Source: Pyxidicoccus trucidator (GTDB lineage Bacteria > Myxococcota > Myxococcia > Myxococcales > Myxococcaceae). From it: a DNA stretch of 64,000 bases. Location: the NCBI RefSeq assembly GCF_010894435.1, contig NZ_JAAIXZ010000008.1, positions 1-64,000 on the forward strand. The letters run 5' to 3'. Numbering within the stretch: the stretch's first letter is position 1; each line of letters starts with the position of its first letter. Of the stretch, positions 17,801 to 25,806 are shown piece after piece. The translations under genes and the position numbers were made by a program. The notes below the pieces were generated by a model. That model made no database searches and was not told the DNA's origin. It saw only the letters and a program-made list of their open reading frames with translations.

Positions 17801-18245
17801 CCCGCGACAGCACCGCGCGGATGAAGCCTTCCTGCTGGTTCCACAGCGAGTAGCGGTAGTTCTCGCCAATGGGCGTGTAGCCCCAGTTCATGCCGTGGAT
17901 GGGGAAGTCACGCCCGTCCACCTGGAGCTTGAAGCCGCGCTCGTCGCGGTGGACGCGCACGTTGGCCACGGCGGAGACCGACACCTCCCGGGGCCGCAGC
18001 ACGGGGGCAGGGGCGGCCACCGGTGCGTCGGCCGGAGGCGCCACCGGTGCGGCAGCGGCGGGGGCCGCCGGGGCTTCGGAGCCGGGCGCCGCCGGGGCGG
18101 GCTCGGTGGCCTTCGGCTCGGCGGGCGCGGGCCCGGCGGCCGTGGGGTTGTTGCTGTTGGGGCCCGTCGTCGCGGGCGCCGCGGCGGGGGCAGGCGTCTG
18201 GGACAGCGACGCCGCCAGACACGTCACGAGGATGAGGGAATTCAT
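14895..18245 (-). CDS. GH2-like glycosidase fused to a predicted outer-membrane beta-barrel
   Basis: The protein has 1116 residues from ATG 18245. After a signal peptide (1-20) and an Ala/Pro linker (20-90), a TIM-barrel of the GH2/GH5 superfamily spans about 100-460. The acid/base candidate is Glu240 (MLGNENNYG) and the nucleophile candidate Glu339 (VMFTEFGADAY). From about 590 to the end, the chain is made of alternating-hydrophobic strands with aromatic girdles and short turns (FALEGFYRTGHYHW, TALSFQYNRGPMELEFGG) and closes with AYAILSL, like an outer-membrane barrel. It overlaps the GH1 gene by 4 bases. I infer an exo- or transglycosidase displayed on, or threaded through, the outer membrane. 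The barrel could alternatively be a large periplasmic beta-domain. Confidence 0.7.
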   Translation of the reverse strand: MNSLILVTCLAASLSQTPAPAAAPATTGPNSNNPTAAGPAPAEPKATEPAPAAPGSEAPAAPAAAAPVAPPADAPVAAPAPVLRPREVSVSAVANVRVHRDERGFKLQVDGRDFPIHGMNWGYTPIGENYRYSLWNQQEGFIRAVLSREMTLLRDMGVNAIRQFDDIPPQWVEYIYRNYGIYTVVNPLMGRYGTNVNGVMVPNTDYSNPVHRQALLTDLAQKVEKYHATPGVLMWMLGNENNYGLHWTGFEIQPLPGQEDAARAESLYSLMGEAARTIKARDTHHPVSIANGDLQYIDLIARLAPDLDILGSNVYRGPSARDLFDEVLRKLDKPVMFTEFGADAYDAKAGREDHLAQAEYLRKQWEEIYSQSYGQGRAQNAIGGFVFQWVDGWWKMGQEANLSVHDTTASWPNGGYPSDFVDGQNNMNEEWFGICALGPEDEAGIARVQPRTAYYVLQAAFRLDPYSPTTNADTIREHFAGIRPTEMSRGYESSVALARAEELSAVRVSNLRLLLDSSLSRGSIATARANQVAADHTESIFFDLALQPASGVYGRASFNVVGNVARNRLNNLFYENRGTQPTPTTGVGSSQVPPTTGNGAVGQQLGLERFALYQAEFKLDRQDFALEGFYRTGHYHWGEEGDFFNLYREANYGPNIDIYHGNAPFGVVFAGKKNLEGLKVAVGPELYWGANPSIVAKYQRSVGPLGVTLIHQEDIARGSSQQTSSVIRERVARRTALSFQYNRGPMELEFGGILAAPQRIGEEFSWARRTDGTSYMNSGYEVLQDKVQFLDTLGAKARLTYDMGAVRWFVQSSFRGLVADGGPEQTTVLTGWSLRESGRGNHYAGQAGVSWQVNSTFQISPNLLYQKPLIGPNPTLGDAYDATTGRYYPGLRPRSVLTEAFSVLDNRETLGAELLLTFDPTPGTWFWSWDREMREDAPFAAGLDLVYRRQPTSRDAGIATLADGSTVAFGTAPPARDEWETTLRMVGNPSRRLKLYGTAFVGSNQSPGEDARQVHRYGVDGSVLLDTLLLTAQVHLNNWGPYDYHRVFNLTYPLQLGGDLSYGLKRPVLGSVTTRFGLRGLVRYLNEYSEGLSTMALADGLDGREFEVGAYAILSL

Positions 18246-19612
18246 GCCGCCAGCTCCACGTCCAGGCCGTTGCGCGCCACCACGGCGCGGTAGAGATGAG
18301 CGCTGTCCTTGGGGATGCGCTTCTGGGTGGCGTAGTCCACGAAGACCAGGCCGAAGCGCTTCTGGTAGCCCCAGGCCCACTCGAAGTTGTCCATGAGGGA
18401 CCAGGCGAAGTAGCCCGCGAGCGGCACGCCCTGTTTGATTGCGTCCAGCGACGCCTCCAGGTGCGTGCGCAGGTAGTGCACGCGCTTGGTGTCACGCACG
18501 CGCCCGTCCGCGTCGGGGCCCGTGGAGTAGGCGGCCCCGTTCTCGGTGATGTAGATGCGCTTGGGGTTGTAGTCCTTCTTCAGGCGCAGCAGCAGGTCGG
18601 TGAGCGCGCCCGCGTACACCTCCCAGTCCATGTCCGTCTTCTCCGGCTCGGCATGGACGGTGCGGGGGGCGTTCTGCGACTCGGGGATGCGGTCGCTGCG
18701 GATGATGCCGCGCGAGTAGTAGTTCACGCCCAGGAAGTCGGTGGGCGCGGCCATGGCCTCCAAATCACCGGGGCGCACGAAGTCCAGCTTCTCCGAGGCG
18801 ATGCGGCCGGCGGCCACGTGGTCCGCGATGACGTCCTGCGGGTAGCCCTTGCCGTAGATGGGGTCCAGGTACCAGCGGTTGAAGCCGCCGTCGAAGGCAC
18901 GGCAGGCGTCCTGGTCCTCGGCGCTGGGGGATGCGGGCTGGGCGGGGCACAGGTTGAGGGTGATGCCCACCTCCGCCTTCTTCACGTTGGCGCGGATGAC
19001 GGACACCGCCTGCCCGTGCGACAGCAGCACGTGGTGGGCGGCGGCGAGCGCCTCGCTCCAGTTCTTGTGGCCCGGGGCGTGCTCACCGTTGCCGTAGCCC
19101 AGCACGCTGATGCACCAGGGCTCGTTGTGGGTAATCCACTTCGACACGCGGTCGCCGAGCACCTGGCTCACTTCGTCCGCGTACTCGACGAAGGCGCCCA
19201 CCGTGTCGCGCGCCGTCCAGCCGCCCTTGTCGTCCAGGGCCTGCGGGAGGTCCCAGTGGTAGAGCGTCACCATGGGCTCGATGCCCGCGGTGAGCAGCCC
19301 GTCCACCAGGCGCGAGTAGAAGTCCATGCCGGCCTGGTTCACCTTGCCCCGGCCCAGCGGGAGGATGCGCGGCCACGCGATGGAGAACCGGTAGGACTTG
19401 ACGCCCAGCCAGCGCATCGTCTCCACGTCGTCCTTCCAGCGGTTGTAGTGGTCGCACGCGACGGAGCCGTCCGTACCGTCGGCAATCTTGCCCGGCGTGG
19501 CGGCGAACCGGTCCCAGATGGACTCGCCACGTCCGTCTGTCTGGGTGGCGCCTTCAATCTGGAAGGCCGAGGTGGCCACACCCCAGAGAAAGTCAGGAGG
19601 GAACTGCCGCAT
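18242..19612 (-). CDS. GH1 beta-glucosidase
   Basis: This 456-residue protein has no signal peptide, so it is probably cytoplasmic. The N-terminal signature PPDFLWGVATSAFQIEGA is present. Glu164 in THNEPW is the acid/base and Glu357 in YITENGAAY the nucleophile, both standard for GH1. FAWSLMDNFEW near the C-terminus is part of the substrate pocket. It would hydrolyse imported beta-gluco-oligosaccharides to glucose. The ATG at 19612 is chosen because AAGGAG lies 8 bases before it; the ABC ATPase gene overlaps it by 20 bases. Length is normal for the family. Confidence 0.9.
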   Translation of the reverse strand: MRQFPPDFLWGVATSAFQIEGATQTDGRGESIWDRFAATPGKIADGTDGSVACDHYNRWKDDVETMRWLGVKSYRFSIAWPRILPLGRGKVNQAGMDFYSRLVDGLLTAGIEPMVTLYHWDLPQALDDKGGWTARDTVGAFVEYADEVSQVLGDRVSKWITHNEPWCISVLGYGNGEHAPGHKNWSEALAAAHHVLLSHGQAVSVIRANVKKAEVGITLNLCPAQPASPSAEDQDACRAFDGGFNRWYLDPIYGKGYPQDVIADHVAAGRIASEKLDFVRPGDLEAMAAPTDFLGVNYYSRGIIRSDRIPESQNAPRTVHAEPEKTDMDWEVYAGALTDLLLRLKKDYNPKRIYITENGAAYSTGPDADGRVRDTKRVHYLRTHLEASLDAIKQGVPLAGYFAWSLMDNFEWAWGYQKRFGLVFVDYATQKRIPKDSAHLYRAVVARNGLDVELAA

Positions 19613-20585
19613 CGTCGGGGACTCCTTTCGAGGCTTCAAGGTGGCAGCGGACGTGGTGGTCCGCCGCGGGGAGGTGTTCAGCGGGAAGGGTGTCGTGGCA
19701 GCGCGCGTCCGCGTGGGGACAGCGGGGCGCGAAGGCGCAGCCGTGTAGCGGCACCGGGCCCGCCGCGGCCTTCACGGGCAGCGGCGCGCGCAGGAAGTCC
19801 GCGCCATCCGGCACGGCGGACAGCAGCAGCCGCGTGTACGGGTGCCGGGGCGCCGCGAGGACTTCCGAGGTGCGGCCGGACTCGACGACCTTGCCCGCGT
19901 ACAGCACGAGGATTCGGTCCGCGAGGTGGCGCGCGCTGGCCAGGTCGTGGGTGATGAAGAGGATGCCGATGCCCCGCTCGCGCGTCAGGCCGCGCAGCAA
20001 CTGGAGCACGCCGCGGCGGGTGGACACGTCCAGCATGGAGGTGGGCTCGTCCGCGATGATGACGTCCGGCTCCACCGCCAGCGCCCGCGCCACCGCCACG
20101 CGCTGGCGCTGGCCTCCGGACAGCTCGTGCGGGAAGCGCCGGGCGAAGGACTCGGCCGGCGTCAGCCCCACCGACTCCAGCAGCGCGTGGACGCGCGCCT
20201 TCAAGTCCGTCCCCGTGGCGCGGCCATGGCGCAGCAGGGGGCGCTCCAGGTGGTGCGCCACGGTGTGGACGGGGTTGAGGGAGGCGAACGGGTCCTGGAA
20301 CACCATCTGCACGCGGCCCCGGTACTCCAGCGTCGCGCGCCGCTCTCCGGCGAGCACCTCCGCGCCTCCGAGCTTCAGGCTTCCGCCGTCTGGCGTATCC
20401 AACCGCGCCAGCACCCGGGCCAGCGTGCTCTTGCCGCTGCCGGACTCGCCCACCAGCGCGACGATTTCGCCGCGCTCCAGGGAGAAGGACACGCCGTCCA
20501 GCAGCGTGCGCCGGGCGCGCGACAGGAAGCCGCCGATGGGGACGGTCCTCGAGAGCCGGGTGGCCTCGAGCAGGGGGGCGCTCAT
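19593..20585 (-). CDS. Opp/Dpp-type ABC transporter ATPase (second ATPase)
   Basis: The 330-residue protein shows Walker A GESGSGKST, the signature LSGGQRQRVAVARAL, Walker B VIIADEPTSMLD and the switch His in LFITHD. The C-terminal region carries the oligopeptide-transporter ATPase extension with a Cys cluster (CAFAPRCPHADARC) typical of OppF/DppF. It pairs with the ATPase part of the fused protein upstream, overlapping it by 4 bases. In this operon the cargo is probably beta-glucan oligosaccharide and not peptide, as for similar Opp-type sugar importers. Confidence 0.9.
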   Translation of the reverse strand: MSAPLLEATRLSRTVPIGGFLSRARRTLLDGVSFSLERGEIVALVGESGSGKSTLARVLARLDTPDGGSLKLGGAEVLAGERRATLEYRGRVQMVFQDPFASLNPVHTVAHHLERPLLRHGRATGTDLKARVHALLESVGLTPAESFARRFPHELSGGQRQRVAVARALAVEPDVIIADEPTSMLDVSTRRGVLQLLRGLTRERGIGILFITHDLASARHLADRILVLYAGKVVESGRTSEVLAAPRHPYTRLLLSAVPDGADFLRAPLPVKAAAGPVPLHGCAFAPRCPHADARCHDTLPAEHLPAADHHVRCHLEASKGVPDDAAVPS

Positions 20586-22342
20586 CGGTGACCTCCTCGG
20601 AGCGCGGCCCGCGCGGGCGCCAGCTCGTTGGCCGCGAGCGCGGCGTCCGCGAGCGGCCCGTCCGCGTCGGCGGCGGTGAGGTGGGGGAAGGACGACAGCA
20701 GCAGGCGCGTGTACGGGTGGCGCGCGTCCGTGCGCAGGCGCTGCGCGGTGTCCACCTCCACCAGCTTGCCGCCCTGGAGGATGCCCACCCGGTCCGCCAG
20801 CGCGAGCAGCAGCGGCAAGTCGTGGGTGATGAACAGCACGGAGAAGCCCAGCCGGCCCTTCAGCTCAATCACCCGCTGGAGCAGCTCCTTCTGCACCACC
20901 ACGTCCAGCGCGGTGGTGGGCTCGTCCATCACCACCAGCTTCGGCTCCAGCGCCAGCGCCAGGGCAATGCCCACCCGCTGGCGCATGCCGCCCGACAGCT
21001 GGTGCGGCCAGGCATTCACCAGCTTCGGCTCCAGCCCCACCATGGCCAGCAGCTCCCGCGCGCGGGCATACGAGGCCGCCCGCGAGGTGCGCCCGTGCGC
21101 CGCCAGCGTGTCGTGGAACTGCTCGCCCAGCGTGAGGACGGGGTTGAGCGCGCTCATCGCGCTCTGGAAGACCATGGACACCTGCGCCCAGCGGAAGGCG
21201 CGCAGGGACGCTTCGTCCAGGGCGGTGACGTCCGTGCCCCCGAGAATGATTCGCCCCTGGGTGATGCTCGCGGCCGGAGGCAGCAGCCGCAGCAGCCCGT
21301 AGCCGATGGTGGACTTGCCGCTGCCGGACTCGCCGGCCAGACCGAAGACCTCGCCGGGGGCGATGTCGAAGGACACCGAGTCCACCACCCGTGATGGGCC
21401 GCGCTCCGTGGCGTACTCGATGGACAGCTCACGCACGCTGAGCAGCACGCCGGGCGGCAGCGGCTCGGCCTGCGCGGCCGTGACGACGGCCTTCACGGGG
21501 GGCGCCTTGGGCGGCTCGCGGAGCGCGGGGTTGGTCAGCTCGTCGATGGCGGAGCTGAGCAGGGTGAGCGAGAAGCCCACGAGCGCGATGCACACGCCGG
21601 TGGGGACGAAAATCCACCACGAGCGCGTCAGCAGCGCCGCGTCGTTGCCGGCCCAGTAGAGGTTGGTGCCCCACGTCACCGAGCCCACGTCCCCCAGGCC
21701 GAGGAACTCCAGGCCCACCTGGGCGCCCACGGCGTAGAGCGTGTTTCCGATGAACGACGAGCCCACCAGCGACGCCATGTTGGGGAGCAGCTCCCGGGCG
21801 ACGATGCGCGAGCGGCTCTCGCCCGCCACCACCGCCGCGGCCACGAAGTCGCGGTTGGCCAGGGCCAGCGCCTCGGCGCGGAAGACGCGCGCATTCCACG
21901 CCCAGCCGGCCACCGTCAGCACCGCCACCATGCGCAGCGGGCCGGAGGGCAGGTACGCGCCCAGGACGATGGCCAGCGGCAGGCCAGGGATGACGAGGAA
22001 CACGTTGGTGGTGAGCGTCAGCGCGTCGTCCACCCGGCGGCCCAGGTAGCCGGCCGTCACGCCCACCAGCGCGCCCACCAGCGTGACGAGCGCGCCCACC
22101 GCGAAGCCGATGGCCAGCGTCTCGCGCGCGCCCACCACCGTCTGCGCGAGCACGTCCTGGCCCTGGCCCGTGGTGCCGAACAGGTGCTCCCGCGAGGGTG
22201 GCTGGTGCGGCCGGCCCACGAGGTCGCTCGGGTCCATGACGAGCCACGGCCCGACGAGCGCGAGGACGAGGAAGAACAGCAGGATGCCACCGCCCACCGC
22301 GGCCTTCCGGTGGCGGAGCAGACGTCGGATGGAATCACGCAT
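20582..22342 (-). CDS. Fused Opp/Dpp-type permease-ATPase
   Basis: The 586-residue protein joins two subunits. Residues 1-280 form a DppC-like permease with about six membrane helices and the typical start (RHRKAAVGGGILLFFLVLAL). Residues 310-586 form a DppD-like ATPase with Walker A GESGSGKST, signature LSGGMRQRVG, Walker B LVVMDEPTTALD and an ITHD switch. These are normally separate genes. The linker is rich in Pro and Ala. It overlaps both neighbours and completes the importer with the permease at 22335 and the ATPase at 19593. Confidence 0.9.
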   Translation of the reverse strand: MRDSIRRLLRHRKAAVGGGILLFFLVLALVGPWLVMDPSDLVGRPHQPPSREHLFGTTGQGQDVLAQTVVGARETLAIGFAVGALVTLVGALVGVTAGYLGRRVDDALTLTTNVFLVIPGLPLAIVLGAYLPSGPLRMVAVLTVAGWAWNARVFRAEALALANRDFVAAAVVAGESRSRIVARELLPNMASLVGSSFIGNTLYAVGAQVGLEFLGLGDVGSVTWGTNLYWAGNDAALLTRSWWIFVPTGVCIALVGFSLTLLSSAIDELTNPALREPPKAPPVKAVVTAAQAEPLPPGVLLSVRELSIEYATERGPSRVVDSVSFDIAPGEVFGLAGESGSGKSTIGYGLLRLLPPAASITQGRIILGGTDVTALDEASLRAFRWAQVSMVFQSAMSALNPVLTLGEQFHDTLAAHGRTSRAASYARARELLAMVGLEPKLVNAWPHQLSGGMRQRVGIALALALEPKLVVMDEPTTALDVVVQKELLQRVIELKGRLGFSVLFITHDLPLLLALADRVGILQGGKLVEVDTAQRLRTDARHPYTRLLLSSFPHLTAADADGPLADAALAANELAPARAALRGGHR

Positions 22343-23315
22343 GGGCGCGGGTCCTCGGGTCCAGCCACAGGCAGACGAGGTCGACGGCGAAGTTGGCGGC
22401 GAGCACCGCCAGGGTGATGACCAGGAAGAGCCCCTGCATCAGCGGGTAGTCCTGGTTGCGCACCGCGAGGATGAGCAGGTACCCGGTGCCCGGGTACGAG
22501 AAGACGATCTCCGTCAGCAGCGAGCCGCTCAGCACGAAGCCCAGCGCCATGCCGAAGCCGGTGACGTTGGGCAGCAGCGCGTTGCGCGCGGCGTAGCGCA
22601 GCATCACCTGCCGGGGCGGCAGCCCCTTCGCGTGCGCCAGCCGCAGCGTGTCCGTGCCCAGCGTGGCCACCATGGTGTTGCGCATGCTCAGCATCCACCC
22701 ACCCAGCGTGGCCACGACGATGGAGGCCGCCGGCAGCACCGCGTGCTTCGCCACGTCCGCCGCGAAGGCGAAGGACAGCGCCGGCTCCAGGTCATGCGAG
22801 TACGCGTGGCGCAGCGGGAACCACCCCAGCCCGAAGCCGAAGAGGTACAGCGCCAGCATCGCCAGCCAGAAGTAGGGGAAGGCCCCCAGGAGGGCGAGCG
22901 CGGGCGCCAGCGCCGAGTCCATCCACCCGCCGCGGTTCCACGCGGCCAGCACCCCGAGCAGCGAGCCCAGCGCGAAGCTGAAGATGACCGCGCAGCCGGC
23001 CAGTCCCAGCGTCCACACCAGGCCGGTGCCGATGACGTCCGACACGCGCGACGGGTAGTACGCGTAGGACATCCCCAGGTCCCCGGAGAACAGGTGCCGC
23101 ATGTACGTGAGGTACTGCAGGTGCAGAGGGGCGTTGGTGAAGCCGAAGGCGGCGCGCAGGGCCTCCATGGCCTCGGGCTGGATGCGGCCCTCGAAGCGGG
23201 CGAACATGGCGGAGGCCGGGTCGCCCGGGGCCAGCCGGGGGATGACGAAGTTCAGCGTGAGCGAGGCCCAGGCCGCGAGCAGGTAGAAGCCGAGCCGCCG
23301 GAGGACGTAGTTCAT
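22335..23315 (-). CDS. Opp/Dpp-type ABC transporter permease (DppB-like)
   Basis: The 326-residue integral membrane protein begins NYVLRRLGFYLLAAWASLTL, as DppB/OppB permeases do. It has about six hydrophobic helices and the coupling-loop region around RLAHAKGLPPRQVMLRYAAR, which contacts the ATPases. It overlaps the fused permease-ATPase by 8 bases and begins 2 bases after the binding-protein gene ends. Confidence 0.9.
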   Translation of the reverse strand: MNYVLRRLGFYLLAAWASLTLNFVIPRLAPGDPASAMFARFEGRIQPEAMEALRAAFGFTNAPLHLQYLTYMRHLFSGDLGMSYAYYPSRVSDVIGTGLVWTLGLAGCAVIFSFALGSLLGVLAAWNRGGWMDSALAPALALLGAFPYFWLAMLALYLFGFGLGWFPLRHAYSHDLEPALSFAFAADVAKHAVLPAASIVVATLGGWMLSMRNTMVATLGTDTLRLAHAKGLPPRQVMLRYAARNALLPNVTGFGMALGFVLSGSLLTEIVFSYPGTGYLLILAVRNQDYPLMQGLFLVITLAVLAANFAVDLVCLWLDPRTRAHA

Positions 23316-23317
23316 CG

Positions 23318-24958
23318 TCAGGGCTCCCTCGGGGCGAGTGTCGTCAGCACCAGCAGGCTGTCGGGCTCGGCGTGGGGGGACAGGCGTGCGTAGGGATTCG
23401 CCGCGCTGGGAAAGCCCGTGAAGCGCCGCGAGTTGGCCTCACCCCAGGACGGGTTCGGGAAGAGGGGAATGGCGGGCGCCGTCTCGGAGAAGCGCCGCTG
23501 CACCGCGGCCATCAGCTCCTTCTGCGCCTCGGGAGACGCCTCCGTCTCGAAGCGCGTCAGCAGCGCGTCCGCCTCCGCGTCGCCGAAGCGGTGCCAGTTG
23601 GCCGCCGCCACCTCGCCCACCGGGCGCACCGTGTTCTTGGACACCAGCCACTTGTAGAAGGTGTACGGCGTGGGCCCGTCCAGCGACCAGGCGATGGAGA
23701 GCTGGAACTCGCCCTTCTGCAGGCGCGCGTTCCAGGCGCCGAACTCGTACGTCTTCAAGTTTGCGTGGATGCCCGCCTTGCGGAGGTCCCGCACCAGCAC
23801 CTGCCCGGCGCGCACCCAGTCGGACCAGCCGCCCACCACCTCGATTTGGAACTCCATCCGCTGCCCGTCCGCCAGCAGCCGCATGCCGTCCGGCCCCCGC
23901 TTCAGGCCCGCCTCGTCCAGCAATTGGTTGGCGGCCGCCAGGTCGTGGCGCACCCAAGCGCCCTTCGCGGCCTCCGCGTCCCGCCAGCCGGTGTACGAGT
24001 CATTGAGGGCCGTGGAGTCCGCCGGGCGCGTGTAGCCGTACATGGCGATGTCCACCAGCCGCTCCCGGTCGATGGCCATGCTCAGCGCCTTGCGCACGCG
24101 CACGTCGTCCAGCGGTGGGAGCGTGGTGTTGGGGTAGAGGAAGACGGTGCTGCCGAAGAGCGGGAACCAACGCGCGTGGTGTTGCGGGTCCTTGGACACG
24201 AAGGTGCGGTCCACGGCGGGCACGAAGTTGCCGGCCCAGTCCACCTCGCCCTCCACCAGCGCGAGGTTGGCCTGGTCATTGGTGGGGAAGGCCAGGAAGC
24301 GCAGCGCGTCCACGGCGGGCTTGCCGGGCTGCCAGTAGTGCGGGTTGCGCCCCAGCTCGTACACCTGGTTGCGGAAGACGCGCACCTCGGTGAAGGGCCC
24401 CGTCGCCACCGGCTCCGGGTTGGTGAAGGTCACCGGGTCCGCCACCTTCTCCCAGACGTGGCGCGGCACCAGCGGCTGGTGCGCCAGCTCCGCGAAGCCG
24501 GGGATGTAGATGCGGGAGAAATGGAAGGCCACCGTGTGCGGCCCCTCCGCTCGCACCTCCGACACGAAGCGCCACACGCCGCCCGCGTCCAGGGCGGGGT
24601 GCTTCTTGAGGAGCGTGAAGGTGTAGGCCACGTCCTCCGCCGTGAAGGGGCGGCCGTCGGACCAGCGCACGCCCTCTCGCAGCGTGAAGCGCAGCGTCTT
24701 CCGGTCTTCCGACCAGGCGTGCCCCGTGGCCAGCCACGGCACCCACTGGCCGGTAGAGGGGGTGAACACCTCCATGCACTCATGGATGCCGGCCCGCGTG
24801 GGCCAGCGCGAGCCTGCTCCCGCGAACAGCGGGTTGAAGTTGCGGACCCACGCGCTCTGTTGCTCCACGGAGACGAACAGCACGCCCGGAGGACGCGGGC
24901 GCGGCTCCGAGGTGCAGGACATCCACAGGACGGGCAGCAGCCAGAGCGCGCGCCTCAT
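23318..24958 (-). CDS. Extracellular solute-binding lipoprotein, family 5
   Basis: This 546-residue lipoprotein (RALWLLPVLWMSC) has the family-5 fold landmarks: LRFTLREGVRWSDGRPFTAE, then DVAYTFTLL, VRKALSMAIDRERLV and QKELMAAVQRRFSETAPAIP. Family 5 proteins bind peptides or oligosaccharides for Opp/Dpp-type importers. The neighbouring GH16, GH1 and GH2-like enzymes suggest beta-glucan oligosaccharides here. The ATG at 24958 overlaps the GH16 stop by 4 bases. Confidence 0.9.
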   Translation of the reverse strand: MRRALWLLPVLWMSCTSEPRPRPPGVLFVSVEQQSAWVRNFNPLFAGAGSRWPTRAGIHECMEVFTPSTGQWVPWLATGHAWSEDRKTLRFTLREGVRWSDGRPFTAEDVAYTFTLLKKHPALDAGGVWRFVSEVRAEGPHTVAFHFSRIYIPGFAELAHQPLVPRHVWEKVADPVTFTNPEPVATGPFTEVRVFRNQVYELGRNPHYWQPGKPAVDALRFLAFPTNDQANLALVEGEVDWAGNFVPAVDRTFVSKDPQHHARWFPLFGSTVFLYPNTTLPPLDDVRVRKALSMAIDRERLVDIAMYGYTRPADSTALNDSYTGWRDAEAAKGAWVRHDLAAANQLLDEAGLKRGPDGMRLLADGQRMEFQIEVVGGWSDWVRAGQVLVRDLRKAGIHANLKTYEFGAWNARLQKGEFQLSIAWSLDGPTPYTFYKWLVSKNTVRPVGEVAAANWHRFGDAEADALLTRFETEASPEAQKELMAAVQRRFSETAPAIPLFPNPSWGEANSRRFTGFPSAANPYARLSPHAEPDSLLVLTTLAPREP

Positions 24959-25806
24959 TCGGGCCTCGCGTAGACGCGGACGTAGTCCACCTTCATCTGC
25001 TGGGGGAACACGGTGGAGCGGTCCACCGGCCCCACGAAGTTCCCGCCCACCGCGACGTTGAGGATGATGAAGTGCGGATGGTCGAAGACCCACTTCTTCC
25101 CGGCGGGCAGCCTCGCGGGCGTCGCCTCGAAGAACATCGTCCCGTCCAGGAACCAGCGGATGCGCTCCGGCTCCCACTCGATGGCGTAGACGTGGAAGTC
25201 CTCGTTGAGCTTCACGCCCGCGGCGACGTGCTCGGCGCCCAGGTTGTCGCCCCCCGAGTAGCCCGGGCCATGGAGCGAGCCGCGGACGATGCTCGGCAGC
25301 TGGCCCCGGTACTCCATGATGTCGATTTCGCCGCAGTCGGGCCAACCCAGCGAGCCGACGTCCGCGCCCAGCATCCAGAACGCCGGCCAGATGCCACGCC
25401 CCACCGGCAGCTGGAGGCGCGCCTCGATGCGGCCATAGGTCGGCTCGAAGCGCCCCTGCGTGTTGATGCGGGCGGACGTGTAGTCCCTCTCCTCGTACCG
25501 CTCCTTGCGCGCGGTGATGACCAGGTGGCCCGCGCCGTCCAGCGAGGCGTTCTCCGGCCTCGCGGTGTCGAACTCCAGCTGCTCGTTGCCCCAGCCGCCT
25601 CCACCCACGTCGTGCTTCCACCGCTCCGGGGAGGGCGGGGTTCCCGCCGGCCCATCGAACTCGTCCTGCCACACCAGCGCCCAGTCGGTACTCGGCTGCG
25701 GGGTGGAGGTGGGAGGCGCATCCGGCTTCGTCTGCTTCGAAGCCGCGGGGTCACAAGCGAGGGTTCCCAGGGCCGCGAGCCATGGGAGGAGACGGATGGA
25801 GGTCAT
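24955..25806 (-). CDS. GH16 endo-beta-1,3(4)-glucanase lipoprotein
   Basis: The 283-residue lipoprotein (WLAALGTLAC) carries a GH16 domain from about residue 40. It has WQDEFDG at the start and the catalytic E-x-D-x-x-E in GEIDIMEY (Glu160 nucleophile, Glu165 acid/base). GIWPAFWML and the final VDYVRVYARPE strand are also family-typical. Such enzymes cleave laminarin or mixed-linkage beta-glucan outside the cell and would supply oligosaccharides to the adjacent transporter. The gene overlaps the ROK regulator by 4 bases. Confidence 0.92.
   Translation of the reverse strand: MTSIRLLPWLAALGTLACDPAASKQTKPDAPPTSTPQPSTDWALVWQDEFDGPAGTPPSPERWKHDVGGGGWGNEQLEFDTARPENASLDGAGHLVITARKERYEERDYTSARINTQGRFEPTYGRIEARLQLPVGRGIWPAFWMLGADVGSLGWPDCGEIDIMEYRGQLPSIVRGSLHGPGYSGGDNLGAEHVAAGVKLNEDFHVYAIEWEPERIRWFLDGTMFFEATPARLPAGKKWVFDHPHFIILNVAVGGNFVGPVDRSTVFPQQMKVDYVRVYARPE

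Noticed and set aside
14847..18293. A 1148-codon plus-strand open frame opposite the GH2-barrel gene
   Set aside because: Same cause: low-complexity translation, and the opposite strand carries a glycosidase with catalytic residues and signal peptide.
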